Origin: Athripsodes cinereus
Lineage: Eukaryota > Arthropoda > Insecta > Trichoptera > Leptoceridae
Direction of reading: 5' to 3'
Length of the DNA: 64,000 nucleotides
NCBI GenBank assembly: GCA_947579605.1
Contig: OX388305.1
Coordinates: 35,353,542 to 35,417,541 of the forward strand
The notes beneath the pieces are model-generated. The model made no database searches. It was not told where the DNA came from and was given only the letters and a program-made list of their open reading frames with translations. Below are positions 34,501 to 54,343 of this stretch, one piece after another. The position numbers and the translations under genes were made by a program. The stretch's first letter is position 1, and each line of letters starts with the position of its first letter.

Positions 34501-34766
34501 ATATCGTCGTTGCATATTCAAAAAGGGGTATGTGAATTTATAAATGTTTTGACATTTCTAGAATAAACTGCTTATAATGACATCACAACCATTTTATAAA
34601 GTGATTTTTGGTATCAAATATTAAAATTCAATACTTAAAGAATAATATCACATGCCAATAAAAAAGTCCAAACAACAATTTTAATGCCCTGATGAATAGT
34701 TTTTAAAGAGTATGCCTAAATAAAAATATTCGCATATGCGTCTTTTTGAATATGCAACGACGATAT
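34501..34766. mobile_element. MITE with 25-bp perfect inverted ends
   Basis: ATATCGTCGTTGCATATTCA plus AAAAG (34501-34525) is exactly inverted at 34742-34766. TA dinucleotides at 34502-34503 and 34764-34765 could be the target duplication of a Tc1/mariner-type MITE. 266 bp, non-coding. Flanks (33786-34500 and 34767-35249) show nothing except a stray ACCATCACGGCACATCCC SINE-B-like remnant at 34863. Confidence 0.78.
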
Positions 34767-35259
34767 ATACCTAATCCCATACAATGGATAATTTATTGTA
34801 AAAATAACATCGGTTAATGTTTACTGTATTAACGTCTACGAACAATTAAAGTCTACTATTATACCATCACGGCACATCCCGAAAGTTTGTATTCATTAAT
34901 TGAAAAGTATTAGTAAATAAAATTAGTCTTAATTCTTTTTATTGCGTATTCAATGGCCTATTATTTTCAAACCGAACCGTTTTCTTGAGATGTTTTCTCA
35001 AGTAAATTTTCCAGAATAATAATGATAATACAAATATTAACCGTGTGATAAGACGAAACGTATCATTTTTTGTTCTCCCATAGCATTCCACGATCTAGTG
35101 GTTGACTATTTTCTGGCATGCGAAACATGTAATCTAGCTATCATATATCATATTTGCTAGAATAAGACTTAAGCATTTTGTTAAATGATAATGCCGCGTT
35201 CTTTGAAATAGGACGAATTTTCTCGTAGGTAGATATGTCTTGTTAATACAATTTGAACT

Positions 35260-35509
35260 ACTACTACTATACCATCACGGCATATCCCACAAGTGGGGTA
35301 GCCAGCAGATCAGCTACATGTAAGAAACATGCAAACTGTCATCTTCGTGCCAATATAAAATCAAGACTTTCAGGATGGGTGGCAAACCTCATCGCTGAAT
35401 TTAAGATGTTTAATGTCTTAATTTTTTCGAACACCTGCTTTTTACAGGACACTCGAAAACTTATGCAGAAGAGTGGGAGACTAATTCTTTACCGGGTGCT
35501 CCACGGGAT
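35260..35509 (-). mobile_element. SINE-B copy, 10-bp duplication
   Basis: Full-length minus-strand copy from CCCGTGGAGCACCCGGTAAA to a (TAG)n tail, between AATTTGAACT at 35250-35259 and 35510-35519. Confidence 0.87.
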
Positions 35510-35795
35510 AATTTGAACTCGTATAGGTATTATACAAATATTTTTAACAAAACTCATTTGTGAATATGTTTTGCTGTAACTTATTTTGTATGCCTGTTGA
35601 TGCACTTTGATGTTGTTAGGTTTAATACATATTTGTCTATGGTTTATTATTGGTTGTATCTATGTTTCAATAAAGAGATCATCTATGTGAGTGAGGTTGA
35701 CAGTAGGTGATACAAGCTTCAAAGTTGTGTTTGATTAATAATCCTTAGCCATCCTTTTAACAACAGAAATATTGACTGAAGCAAGACTCCCAACA

Positions 35796-35810
35796 GGTTA
35801 TGGGCCCAGT
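35796..35810 (+). promoter_or_regulatory. Copia primer-binding site
   Basis: GGTTATGGGCCCAGT immediately 3' of the LTR end. This sequence is the known Copia-type site for half-tRNA initiator Met and is the main evidence for the family call. Confidence 0.75.
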
Positions 35811-35963
35811 CACACCTCAGAGTCAATATATATTTTTAATTATTTAGCAAGAATTGCTAAATTGGTGGTAGAACAGAGAACCACGTGTGAAGTATTTCAT
35901 TTAGCAAGAATTGCTAAATTGGTGGTAGAAACCACGTGTAGAATAGTTGAACAAGAGGATAAG

Positions 35964-36149
35964 ATGGCTGAAGACGGTATAAGGTATGGCCTGGAACCGT
36001 TTAATGGTAAAGGTTTTGCGCTATGGAGTCGGCGTGTGGTGGCAGTGTTTGCAGCCAAAAATTTGGACAGTTTTTTAGAGAATGAAGTTATCTCTAGTGA
36101 TAAATTAATTGAAGCAAAGAAGGCTTATGCCTTGTTATTAACAAAATAA
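35964..36149 (+). pseudogene. Copia gag N-terminus, truncated
   Basis: Sixty-one codons starting MAEDGIRYGLEPFNGKGFAL, with the pattern LxxFNGKxFALWxxRVxxxLxxxxL typical of the Copia/DUF4219-UBN2 gag start. The Met at 35964 is chosen because the family begins just before this motif; the upstream reading through the duplicated leader is not protein-like. Ends at TAA after ALLLTK, far short of a normal gag, next to (TAAA)n. Confidence 0.65.
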
Positions 36150-36366
36150 ATAAATAAATGTGTCATTTTTTTACAATTGTGTAGGCACTGTAATTTATTT
36201 ATTTATTTACATATCCAGCCTTTTGCAAGTATAAAAATACACAAAAAAATTATACAAATCAAATTTCTCATTCACAACCCAGTTGGAGCAAGACAAGAAC
36301 AAAAAATTGACGAAGAACAAAACACAAATGGGAATCAATTCATAATATTAGTAACTTTAGTTAAAC
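36150..36366. other. LINE-tail-like spacer
   Basis: (TTTA)n at about 36193-36210 followed by CATATCCAGCCTTTTGCAAG, consistent with a minus-strand LINE 3' end. No gene. Confidence 0.4.
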
Positions 36367-36374
36367 CACAAAAT

Positions 36375-37525
36375 TTGAGGGTAATTTTTCCAGGATTATT
36401 TTCGTTCCCGAGAATCCTGGGAAATTTATAAAATATATTAAATTTGAGGTGGAAATTGTAATTTTTTTACGGAAAAGTTTAATGAATGTTGTTTTTGCAA
36501 TATAAAAGAGTTTTTTTTTTTTACTGAAATGATACTCCATCAGCACGTGTGACCAAATTCTCCGAAATTTTATCTTTAGTGTCGGAGTATTAAATTGTGG
36601 TGATATTACTAGGTTTATTTGTTTACGTTATAAGTATTTCGACTGTTTCAAAGAAAACATTTTTTTTTCTCATATTGTTTTTACATTAATTAATAAAGAA
36701 TTAAAACCATACCATAGAAATAAAAAAAATGCAAATTGGTAAATATATGGATTCCTTTTAAACTTGTACACCTATGTTTCTGAATATCAAATTGAGTAAT
36801 TGTACCATCAGGCCGAAAGGAACACATGTCAGCATTTTATGGTTTTTTCACGTAAAATAAATAATCAATTTATTTTTGTTAAGCGATGTTTTTTTAATTT
36901 ATTTTAATCATTTTGATTTATAAAGTGATGAATGCTGATTTGATAAGTGCGTTATAATATGTTGATTATGAAATTTGATATTTATCACGACTATTACAGT
37001 TACCATTTGACAAATGGTATGAACATGTTACAAATGATGCTGTGCGCCGGCGCACCCAGCAGAGACCTGTAATCTCCGTAATACAGGAGAGACGATGGTC
37101 CTGGCTGGGACATATTTTGAGAATGCCTAATGGTAGTTGGCCAAAAAGAGCACTGTTTTTCCGTCCGCAGGGGTTCCGTCGGCCCGGGCGTCCCTCTTTC
37201 ACAATACACCGTTCCTATGACAACGATATCAGAGCGCAAGGAATGTCGTGGAAAGAGGTGACGCAATTGGCACAGAGACGCTCTGAATGGAGGAGGCTGG
37301 TTTCTGCCCTGTGCTCCCGAGAGGAGCGTTGAGGGCGATGATGATGATGATGATTACAGTTTACTAAACAAAGATTTCGGTATCGTTATGGCAAACAGCA
37401 TGACTAATAATTTGTGTTTTTTTATTCGGGAAATGTTTGGCTTTTATTTCCCGGGAAACGGGAAATGAAAGTTAAAGAATTTTTCCGGAAATTGCCGCGC
37501 GGGAATTCTCGGAAATAACCCTCTA
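36375..37525. mobile_element. hAT-like element with 8-bp duplication
   Basis: Ends TTGAGGGTAATTT (36375) and inverted TAGAGGGTTATTT (37525) are flanked by the exact 8-bp repeat CACAAAAT (36367-36374 and 37526-37533). Subterminal GGGAA/TTCCC motifs (CCCGAGAATCCTGGGAAAT; CGGGAATTCTCGGAAATAA) are typical of hAT non-autonomous elements. No transposase seen. A LINE end is inserted at 37002-37352, so the original length was about 790 bp. Confidence 0.8.
37002..37352 (+). mobile_element. LINE 3' end with (GAT)n tail inside hAT element
   Basis: A 96-codon open frame (KWYEHVTNDAVRRRTQQRPV, RRWSWLGHILRMPNG, WPKRALFFRPQGFRRPG, WKEVTQLAQRRSEW, LCSREER) ends TGA followed by GGGCGATGATGATGATGAT. It is the RT C-terminal block of an RTE-like LINE. 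ATTACAGTT at 36993-37001 and 37353-37361 is the target duplication. The best preserved of four copies in this window. Confidence 0.82.
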
Positions 37526-37533
37526 CACAAAAT

Positions 37534-38101
37534 ATTGGATTGTCAGTATAAAATGTCAATGAAATGTTTAGTAATTAATATGTCAAGAATTAAAATTAAA
37601 ATTGTAATAAAGTTAGGAGATGTCAAGTAGATAGACGAAAGAAAATCTATGATGTAATGTTCTTAAAAGTTTGTAAATGTGATTAAAGTAAATCATATGA
37701 AAAATAAAGACGTTTTATAAATTCTACACTTTTCATTTGAATACCAAAAATATTATTTTCTCAAAACTTATAAAATATGTGTTATTTTTCATTTCAGATT
37801 CATTCATCTTCTCACACTTCCAAGAAAGACTTCCAAAAAAGTTTTGAATGAACTATATAATTAGATCTATGAAATATAATGATCTTTAAATTTGAATTAC
37901 CGCATTCAAAGAAAGAAATCATTAAATAATAATAATAATAAAATTTTATGCAAAGTGAGTTTGGGTTACCGTTGGTTGTAATAATAAAAGAACTCTAGAA
38001 ACATGTGTTGCAAATTAATTTAGTGGTAAAATCTTTCCAGAAACATTTATCAAACTCATTTAATTTGTATTATATCCAAGTGATCCAAAAGTTCGTTCAA
38101 A
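37534..38101. other. Upstream of the receptor gene; no promoter recognised
   Basis: AT-rich DNA between the hAT element and the receptor start codon. An in-frame TGA at 38081-38083 precedes the ATG by six codons. No TATA or initiator element could be assigned, and 5' non-coding exons may exist. Confidence 0.4.
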
Positions 38102-47244
<9,143 letters not shown>

Positions 47245-47944
47245 GTGAGTAGAAACAAACATTACTTTGATAAATCTTTCTCATACCGTGCCTACACTAC
47301 GATGTTCTATAATAGATATTACTTTATACAACACGTTTTCTTACTATAGTTCACAATTTACTTTGTAACAGAAAGTTGTGAAATAAAATTCGCTTCCTTT
47401 GTTATTCTTGCTCTACTAAGTTTCATGTATCCACATATAATAAGGAGGAGTCATTAAAATGCAACATATTTGCTATAACGATTACGATATTGGATGTTTA
47501 TTTTGCTTTGTCATTTATATTTTCATAGAAAACATAACGTTCATTGTAATAAATAAATAAGTGAACACATCTCTCAGAACTATTTTTTCACAACGTTTTC
47601 TTCTTTGCTGATGATTTCCCCGTATCAATTTATTTTCTATCATTTATTTATTTATTTAAACATACACGGCAATAAGCCCCTTTTATATGTTAGCAAAATA
47701 CAAAATACATTCATAGACACAACAATGATATAACAATATGTAAAATAATTTATGGTGTCGATCATCTAACAAGTTTTTATTTTATCTATAATATTTTTAC
47801 TTCTCTACACATAAATATTTTCTGATCTCTATCGTCTATTGGTATATTATATCTAATGTTTTAATTAATTTTTTGTACATATACCTACTACTCAATCTAC
47901 TAACCGCCTCGACACAGGCTTCTAGCCTAATGAGGCGGCAAGAT
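47245..47944. other. Receptor intron 4 start; LINE tail
   Basis: After the donor at 47245 the DNA is AT-rich. A minus-strand LINE 3' end begins at about 47644 ((ATTT)n, AAACATACACGGCAATAAGC) and runs to the CCGCCTCGACACAGGCTTCT block near 47905. No TM6 exon could be recognised. Confidence 0.5.
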
Positions 47945-48445
47945 ATAATGGGGAACATGCATGTGTGAGGAATGTGAATAAATGTTATCAATTCATATTA
48001 AAAAATATACGCTGATCACGAATATCCTAATAAGAAACGATAAAATAAAACTTTTCATTCATTATTTTCATTTCAAAAATCCATATTTTCTATTATTGAA
48101 TTATCACGTTGTGACGTTAGCGTTCAAATGCAGACGACGTTGCGCCAAAGTGTTAATTTTCGTACCTATTGTGTATCTTAGCAACAAAATTGACACTTGC
48201 TTGCAACTTCGTCTATACTCGAACGTTAACGGAACGAAAACGTTACGTGAAAATGTGTTATTGACTCAGGCCTCTGCTCCGCCACGAGTGAACGTTTTTG
48301 CGGCGAAGTGCGAATTTTTTTTTTTCAAATGGTGATAAAAGCCTTAAAAATGCACATTTAAAAATATAAAAAGCTCCATAATTTTTGTCATTTTATGTAC
48401 TATTTTTCGAGCTGAATTTTTTTTCTGAGAAAGTTCCCCATCAAT
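47945..48445 (+). repeat. Repeat F, copy 2
   Basis: GGGAACATGCATGTGTGAGG, GCTGATCACGAATATCCTAA, GCCACGAGTGAACGTTTTTG, AAAAAGCTCCATAATTTTTG. The middle (48110-48260) differs from copies 1 and 3. Confidence 0.7.
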
Positions 48446-48784
48446 TGTATTGTCATATAGATATTTGAACTGTATTAGTTTATATGATTATGCTTATTCG
48501 ATGAAATAATAATAATATTTATATATTTAAATATAAATTGACAATGATTATTATAATTGTAAAATGGTATGATGCATACTAATTGGATAGTTAGTAGTTA
48601 TACTGCAACGCAATGCCTTTAATGAATTAATTAATATCCACAAGATCTACAACGCTGACGCTAGTGTAATTATGAAAGTTTTCGAGAACAAAAAGATAGC
48701 ATCGTCGTCATAAATATCCGTTATCTTAATAATGCAGCTACTTAACGAAAATTCTCAAAATATAATTTATTTTATTTTTATTTA

Positions 48785-49265
48785 TGCAGCTATTCCTGTC
48801 CACTGTTGAACATAAGCCTCCCCCATATTATGTCTCTGGAGACTATTATGTCTGTTATGCCTGGGCATTTCTGGGCCGTAGACAAACTCTCACTTGTCGA
48901 TCGACTATAAACGAATTTACGACTATAACCGCAACAATAACGCAAAATTACATGGTACATGTAGGTAGACTGTCGTAAATTCGTTTGTAGTCGATCGAAA
49001 AGTGCGTGCTTTTCTAGGGGGGCTGAGCTTTCTGCAACCTCAGTCACCAGCGGTTCTTCTAATGTCGTCTGACCAACGTGTTGCAGGTCTTCTTCACTCC
49101 TTTTATCTTCACGAGGTCTCCACTCCACTACCCTTTTTTCCATCTTTGATCTTTGACTCTAGCAACATGCCCTACCCATAACCACTTCAACCTTGCCAAT
49201 CTTTCGACAACATCCGTAACCCCCGATCTTCTACGTATCTTCGTATCTACGTATATCTAATAATA
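48785..49265 (-). pseudogene. RTE/BovB-like LINE 3' fragment, interrupted
   Basis: Minus-strand residues VVEWRPREDKRSEEDLQ and the terminal AVDRNSC-like region correspond to the C-terminus at 28555-28760. Frame broken by frameshifts and by a hairpin insertion at 48880-49020. GLRMLSKDWQG-like text lies towards 49200. Confidence 0.55.
48892..49003. mobile_element. Small hairpin MITE
   Basis: ACTTGTCGATCGACTATAAA... (48892-48923) and its inverse (48972-49003) form 32-bp arms with two mismatches around a 48-bp loop. It interrupts the RTE fragment. Confidence 0.65.
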
Positions 49266-50130
49266 ATAATAAGAAATGAATGTGTTTGCGCAAGGAAAAA
49301 GAACATGATTCGACTCATCGCCAAATCGATTTGAATGCATTAATCACTCAAAATTAGTCATATCCGTCGTAGAAAATCATTATTAGGTATACGAACTAGG
49401 TGCATGAATAATGAAGACTGATTATAACAAAGGTGCTATTCATCAAAATTTTCAAAAATGAGTTTTTGCTCCCAATAGGCCAATAAACGTACAAAGGTGC
49501 AATGTGATTGAACAACATAGTGTACTTTAAACATCGTTCAATAGATTTTACTATACATTGCTCTGCTGTTCCCCTGTTACTTCTTTTACTATTTTTTCTT
49601 GATTTTATTCTCCAAAAACTTTTTTGTTTACACATACTTAAAATATTCTACCGTCAAACGGATGATTTGTTTAGGCTTTACTGCGTTAATCGATTCATCT
49701 TTTATTTCCTTTTGTATACAGAACAGTTTATTTTACAAATTTAAAGTTATGTTTTAATTAAATTTGTTCACGCTATGTATTCCAATAATAGTACCTAAGT
49801 TAGTATGATGAGAACAAGAAATTTATTATCTATATGTAAGTAGTATAATATCTATTTATTATCTATATCTATCTATACTGCTAACACAGCTAATTGAATA
49901 TTCCATTTACTTCAACATTACATTGAAATCTTTCAACTGATTAGTACACGTTTCTACTCGTCACTATATTAATTATTCTATTTTGATTAACCATACTAGT
50001 TTCTATCTATAAATTAGTGTTACGAAACTAGGACTGTCAGTCACCTCTTATATATTTACACTGTTTACATAACATAACATCTAGATTGTTGTTTATGTTT
50101 GAATATGTGTATGAACTTTTATGTATATTT
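49266..50130. other. No gene found
   Basis: AT-rich DNA without supported features; simple CTATATCTAT runs near 49830-49875. Confidence 0.6.
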
Positions 50131-50635
50131 TAAAGTTTTATTACTGATTTGATTAATGTTTTATTACTGATTTGATTAATGATCTATTACGGATTTGTTT
50201 AAAGTTTTATTACTGATATGTTTAAAGTTTTATTACTGATTGATGAATGTTTTATTACTGATTTGATTAATGTTCTATTACGGATTTGTTTAAAGTTTTA
50301 TTACTGACTCGATCAATGTTTTATTACTGACTTGTTTAAAGTTTTATTACTGATTTGATGAATGTTTCATTACTGATTTGTTTAAAGTTTTATTACTGAT
50401 TTGATTGATGTTTTATTATTGATTTGTCTAAAGTTTTATTACTGATTTGATTAATGTTTCATTACTGATTTGTTCAAAGTTTTATTATTGATTTGATTAA
50501 TATTTTATTACTGATTTGTTTAAAGTTTTATTACTGACTCGATCAATGTTTTATTACTGACTTGTTAAAAGTTTTATTAATGATTTGATAAATGTTTCAT
50601 TACTGATTTGTTTAAAGTTTTATTACTGAATTGTA
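50131..50635. repeat. Minisatellite, 23-bp units in a 46-bp higher-order pattern
   Basis: About 22 units of TTTTATTACTGATTTG followed alternately by ATTAATG or TTTAAAG. Many single-base variants (TCGATCAATG, ATGAATG). A LINE-type end (GGGCTTACGCCGTAAATGAA, (ATAA)n) follows at 50636-50718, so the array probably lies inside a LINE 3' UTR. Confidence 0.9.
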
Positions 50636-50734
50636 TTTGTTTGGAAATTTGTATCTTTGTTCATAATATTATGCAAGTGTAAGGGCTTACGCCGTAAATG
50701 AAATAAATAAATAAATAACATTGTATTTAGTATG

Positions 50735-50897
50735 TATCAGGGTTTTTGCTTAAAATCCAAATGCAACCTTATACCTTTCACAGTACACTTAAAGTTAGTG
50801 TCGTGAAAGGGAAGTTTGCCGGCACCTGGGACTGAACCGCGAACCTCATGTACACGAGGCCGAGACTCTATCGCCAGACTACCGACGATTCTACGAC
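50735..50897 (-). mobile_element. SINE-A copy
   Basis: Minus-strand copy with tail, body, B box (GGTTCAGTCCC, one base off) and A-box-like CTGGCGATAGAGTCTCG. Diverged. Confidence 0.8.
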
Positions 50898-51792
50898 CGA
50901 CAATCGTTTTTTGAAATACAACTTTATATACATTTCACAGTTAGCTAAATGCTTGTGTCACTACCTCCAAACTGCCTACAAACTCAATCTTTTGCTTACA
51001 TTCATATTATTTAAATAATATTTAAAATATCTTTCTAGGATTATTTTATTTTAAAGTTAAGATAAGCTTACAACGCAAGTTTGTTATTTAAATTTAATAT
51101 GAGCCATGCACACAGTAAGACAATTTTAAATTCATATACAAAAGTATAGAAATTGATTGAGACAGTGAACTTTTAGAAAGTACATAGATCGCAACTGTCT
51201 CGTACGATAATATTCAACATCATAGCGTGACATCCAGAACTAAGCGATGTCTCGACTTCTTGACAGAAAGATATAAGGATTGAAACACATTTTGCCGTAT
51301 CACGCGAGGTTTTATAAGATAGAATATTTACAATAAAAACTATTTTTATACCCGTACATAACAGATTTCTCACCCTTGAATCATGACAGAAGTGTTTTTA
51401 TGAATGCATCATGAATTATACAACGTTATTTGCACACCCACACAATAAAAGCTTAAGGCATATTGAGATTCATGTGATGATGGGACACACAATTTTTCTT
51501 CCATTTAAATAAATTGTTTTTCATGAGTAATGTTTATGGTTACAAAGTTGTAGGTTGATAACTTTTAAAATGATGTCGTTAGAGGAGAGAATTTGGGAGT
51601 GAAATACAAACTTTTGAATTTCAGCTTGGAAATCTGCCATTTTTCAGCATATCGACCACCCCTTGATTATTACAAAACATTATTTATTGCTTTTCTTTGA
51701 ACACATAATATACACATTGCGTTTCGAATGCTAACTGAAGAAAGTTTTATATATCATTTAATTACCGCTAGGCCCCTTTTTTCTACTTCATA
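50898..51792. other. No gene; short SINE-A-like remnant
   Basis: AATACAACTTTATATACATTTCACAG at about 50917 is a scrap of SINE-A tail. The rest is unassigned. Confidence 0.5.
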
Positions 51793-52145
51793 CATTCATT
51801 CATCGCCCTCAACGCTCCTCTTGGGAGCACAGGGCACAAACCAGCCTACTCCATTCAGAGCGTCTCTGCGCCAATTGCGTCACCTCTTTCCACGACATAC
51901 CCTGCTTTCTGATTTCGTTATCATAGGAATAGTGTATTGTGAAAGAGGGACGCCCGGGCCTAGGGAGCCCTTGCGAAAGGAAGAACAGTGCTCTTTTTGG
52001 CCAACTGTTGGCATTCTCTGAACATGTCCCAGCCAGAACCATCGTCTCTGCTGTATTACGGAGATAACAGATCTCTGCCGGGTGGGCCGGCGCACAGCAT
52101 CATTTGTGACATGTTCATGTTCATACCATTTGGCATCCAAAATTT
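51793..52145 (-). pseudogene. LINE 3' end, (GAT)-tail family, frameshifted
   Basis: Minus-strand text KWYEHEHVTNDAVRRPTRQR, RRWFWLGHVQRMP, then after a frameshift WPKRALFFLSQGLPRPGRPS and LCSQEER. Same family as 37002-37352, older. Confidence 0.78.
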
Positions 52146-52149
52146 ACTA

Positions 52150-52440
52150 CTGGGTTAAAACCTCTTCTTAACTCTTTGACTTTTTCCTATCTTGAACAAT
52201 ATGTACCCACCGCTTTCCCATGATCTAGATAATATCATCAGTCCAAATTTTTGGGGTCATCCCACGGCCTCCACTCAATTTTTTTAGAAGTCCATTTGCC
52301 ATCTTCCCGCTTTGCCATACAACTAGCCCATTGACATTTCACCTTGGAGGCTTTATCAACTATATCAATGACTTTTGTCGGATGATTTCATTTCTCAAGT
52401 TATTGTCTTTCCGTTGCGCGTTGTATACAAAAACTCTGCT
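52150..52440 (-). pseudogene. RTE/BovB-like LINE fragment, degenerate
   Basis: Aligns in order with 28590-28850 and 57523-57880 (CCACGGCCTCCACTCAATTT; ACAACTAGCCCATTGACATT). Frame destroyed by stops and indels. Repeat F scrap follows at 52447-52512. Confidence 0.6.
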
Positions 52441-52782
52441 TAATGGGGTACATGCATGTGTGAGGAATATGATTATATGTTATCAATTTATATTAGGAAA
52501 AAAACGCTGAAAAAAAAAGCTCCCCGTAAATACTGAGGTCATAGTTGAGATGTAAGCATGCTGTATTTTAAATGTTATGTCTTGTTGTCACTATATATCA
52601 ATGGCGTAAGTCAGATAAGTCAAGATTATGGATAGAACAAACTCGGCCAGTGCCTCGGACAGGGGTGGCGCCCCATGCGGCCCAACCTCATCTGTCTAAT
52701 AGGCCTGACGCACCCGGTGCGCAATCACCGCTTGGTGGTTCCGCTTCCTGGATAAGATTGCAAATCTAGGTATAACATAATA

Positions 52783-54078
52783 AAGGGTTTTTCAACAAGG
52801 ACTTTGTTTTTTAAAACAAAATAAAACAAAAAAAATTGATGAAGATGATTAAAATTTTTATTGAATTACAAAGAGAAAAGTTTGGCAATTATGCATGAAA
52901 AATGATATCTGACAAATGTCCACCACGAGCACGCTGACAGATGTCGATTCTTTCATCAAAGTTTTTAATCACCTTTTGGCAAAATGGCGGGACTATTTCG
53001 CTAATCACATCACGGATTTTGAGTTTTAAGGCTGCAATCGATTCGATTGGCTCCGTACAGACTCTGTCCTTAACATAGCCCCACAAAAAATAATCCAGTG
53101 GCGTTAAATCACACGATCTGGCTGGCCACTTAACAGCTGAGTTTCGTGAAATCATGCGATCGGGAAATTTGGTTTGCAATAAATTGATCGTTTCATTGGC
53201 TGTGTGACATGTGGCACCGTCCTGTTGAAACCACATGTCAGTGATATCCACGTCATCAATAATAGGCCAAAATTGAGTTGTCAACATCTTGCGATAGCGT
53301 GATCCATTAACCGTTACCGCATTTCCAGTCTCATCTTCGAAAAAAAACGGCCCAATCACGCCTCCAGACCACATAGCGCACCATACAGTGACACGCTGAG
53401 CATGCAACGGCTTCTCAATAATTGCTCTAGGATTTTCAGAAGCCCAAATGCGGCAATTTTGCTTGTTGACGTACCCTGACAAGTGAAAATGGGCTTCGTC
53501 TGAAAAAATGATTTTTTCAGAAAAACCAGCGGGTTGTTCCTGAATGAATTGAGCGAATCTACGGCGATTTGAATGGTCGTTCGGCTTCAATTCCTGCACC
53601 AGTTGAACCTTGTAAGGCTTCAAAGCCAAATCCTTACGCAAAATTCGCCATGTGGTGGTTTTGGATAACCCCAATTGTCGAGAACGTCGAGGAATTGACA
53701 AATTTGGATCTGCTTCAACACTGTGGTTCACGGCTGCGATGTTTTCAGTTGAACGACCCGGTCGTACACGCGTTGGTGTTAACACATCTTGTATCGAGCC
53801 TGTCGACTCAAATTTAGCGACCAAATTCTTAATAGCGGTCTCAGAAGGACGATTATGTTGTCCGAAAATATCACGAATTTGACGAAATGTCACTTTAGCA
53901 GAACCACCATTTTCATAATGGATTTTAATTATTTTAATGCGATTTTCAAGCGAAATTGAATTCATTGCAACAATTGCCAATGCATCCACTACGAATACGT
54001 CAAAAAATTAAATGTCAAAACTATCATGTTGCTGGTGTTGCCACAATTAAAAAACAAAGTTCTTGTTGAACAACCCTT
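52783..54078 (-). mobile_element. Full-length rosa-type (DD41D) mariner
   Basis: TIRs AAGGGTTTTTCAACAAGGAC (left) and AAGGGTTGTTCAACAAGAAC (inverted right), about 29 bp with two or three differences, are bounded by TA at 52781-52782 and 54079-54080. The 1296-bp element has an intact transposase between the TIRs. The flanks join to GCAAATCTAGGTATAACAT..TATCACTGG, a sequence present uninterrupted at 14452-14480. Confidence 0.9.
52889..53989 (-). CDS. Mariner transposase, DD41D, intact
   Basis: A 366-residue cut-and-paste transposase. N-terminal paired-like helix-turn-helix region at about 10-115 (IKIIKIHYENGGSAKVTFRQ, then STGSIQDVLTP, LGLSKTTTWRILRKDL). The VQELK stretch at 130-134 stands where mariners have WVPHEL. 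Catalytic acids: Asp164 (IIFSDEAHFH), Asp257 (WFQQDGATCH) and Asp299 (LTPLDYFLWG); 41 residues separate the last two, diagnostic of the rosa group. Length and termini match a complete protein, with no stop or shift. The first Met is used; Met9 is an alternative start. Activity is not shown by the sequence alone, and TIR mismatches may matter. Confidence 0.93.
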   Translation of the reverse strand: MDALAIVAMNSISLENRIKIIKIHYENGGSAKVTFRQIRDIFGQHNRPSETAIKNLVAKFESTGSIQDVLTPTRVRPGRSTENIAAVNHSVEADPNLSIPRRSRQLGLSKTTTWRILRKDLALKPYKVQLVQELKPNDHSNRRRFAQFIQEQPAGFSEKIIFSDEAHFHLSGYVNKQNCRIWASENPRAIIEKPLHAQRVTVWCAMWSGGVIGPFFFEDETGNAVTVNGSRYRKMLTTQFWPIIDDVDITDMWFQQDGATCHTANETINLLQTKFPDRMISRNSAVKWPARSCDLTPLDYFLWGYVKDRVCTEPIESIAALKLKIRDVISEIVPPFCQKVIKNFDERIDICQRARGGHLSDIIFHA

Positions 54079-54343
54079 TATATCACTGGTCAAAATACGT
54101 GTTGTGACAATTTTATGTTAATCACAAAATTTATATAGAAAATTCAGATAGGTACATTATAAACCTGTGCTATCTTAAGTTTCAATGAAACACTAAAATA
54201 AAAACATTTCATAACATTATCTGTAATATCAATTATCAAATGTTTTAAAAAATATATATAAACTGATTGTGAAGCCAAATACTTCTTTCTGTCTGCTGTA
54301 TAACTTTAGATTTTTATTTTGGAATAATTAATTTCGATGAAGA

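Larger units (their letters stand above)
35598..36149 (+). mobile_element. Copia-type LTR element, 5' end only
   Basis: A candidate 5' LTR (start uncertain; TGTTGATGC at 35598 is one option) contains AATAAA near 35670 and ends CCCAACA at 35795. Directly after it is GGTTATGGGCCCAGT, the primer site used by Copia elements, which pairs with an internal stretch of initiator tRNA-Met. A leader with a roughly 45-bp direct duplication (TTTAGCAAGAATTGCTAAAT twice, 35844 and 35899) leads to the gag start. The element breaks off at about 36149; no protease, integrase, RT or second LTR was found. Confidence 0.72.

Noticed and set aside
35772..35963. Upstream start for the Copia gag frame
   Set aside because: This part covers the LTR end, primer site and duplicated leader; the gag-like motif begins after the Met at 35964.
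50131..50635. Alternating repeats considered as a CRISPR array
   Set aside because: The 'spacers' are themselves two recurring 7-bp variants; a minisatellite.
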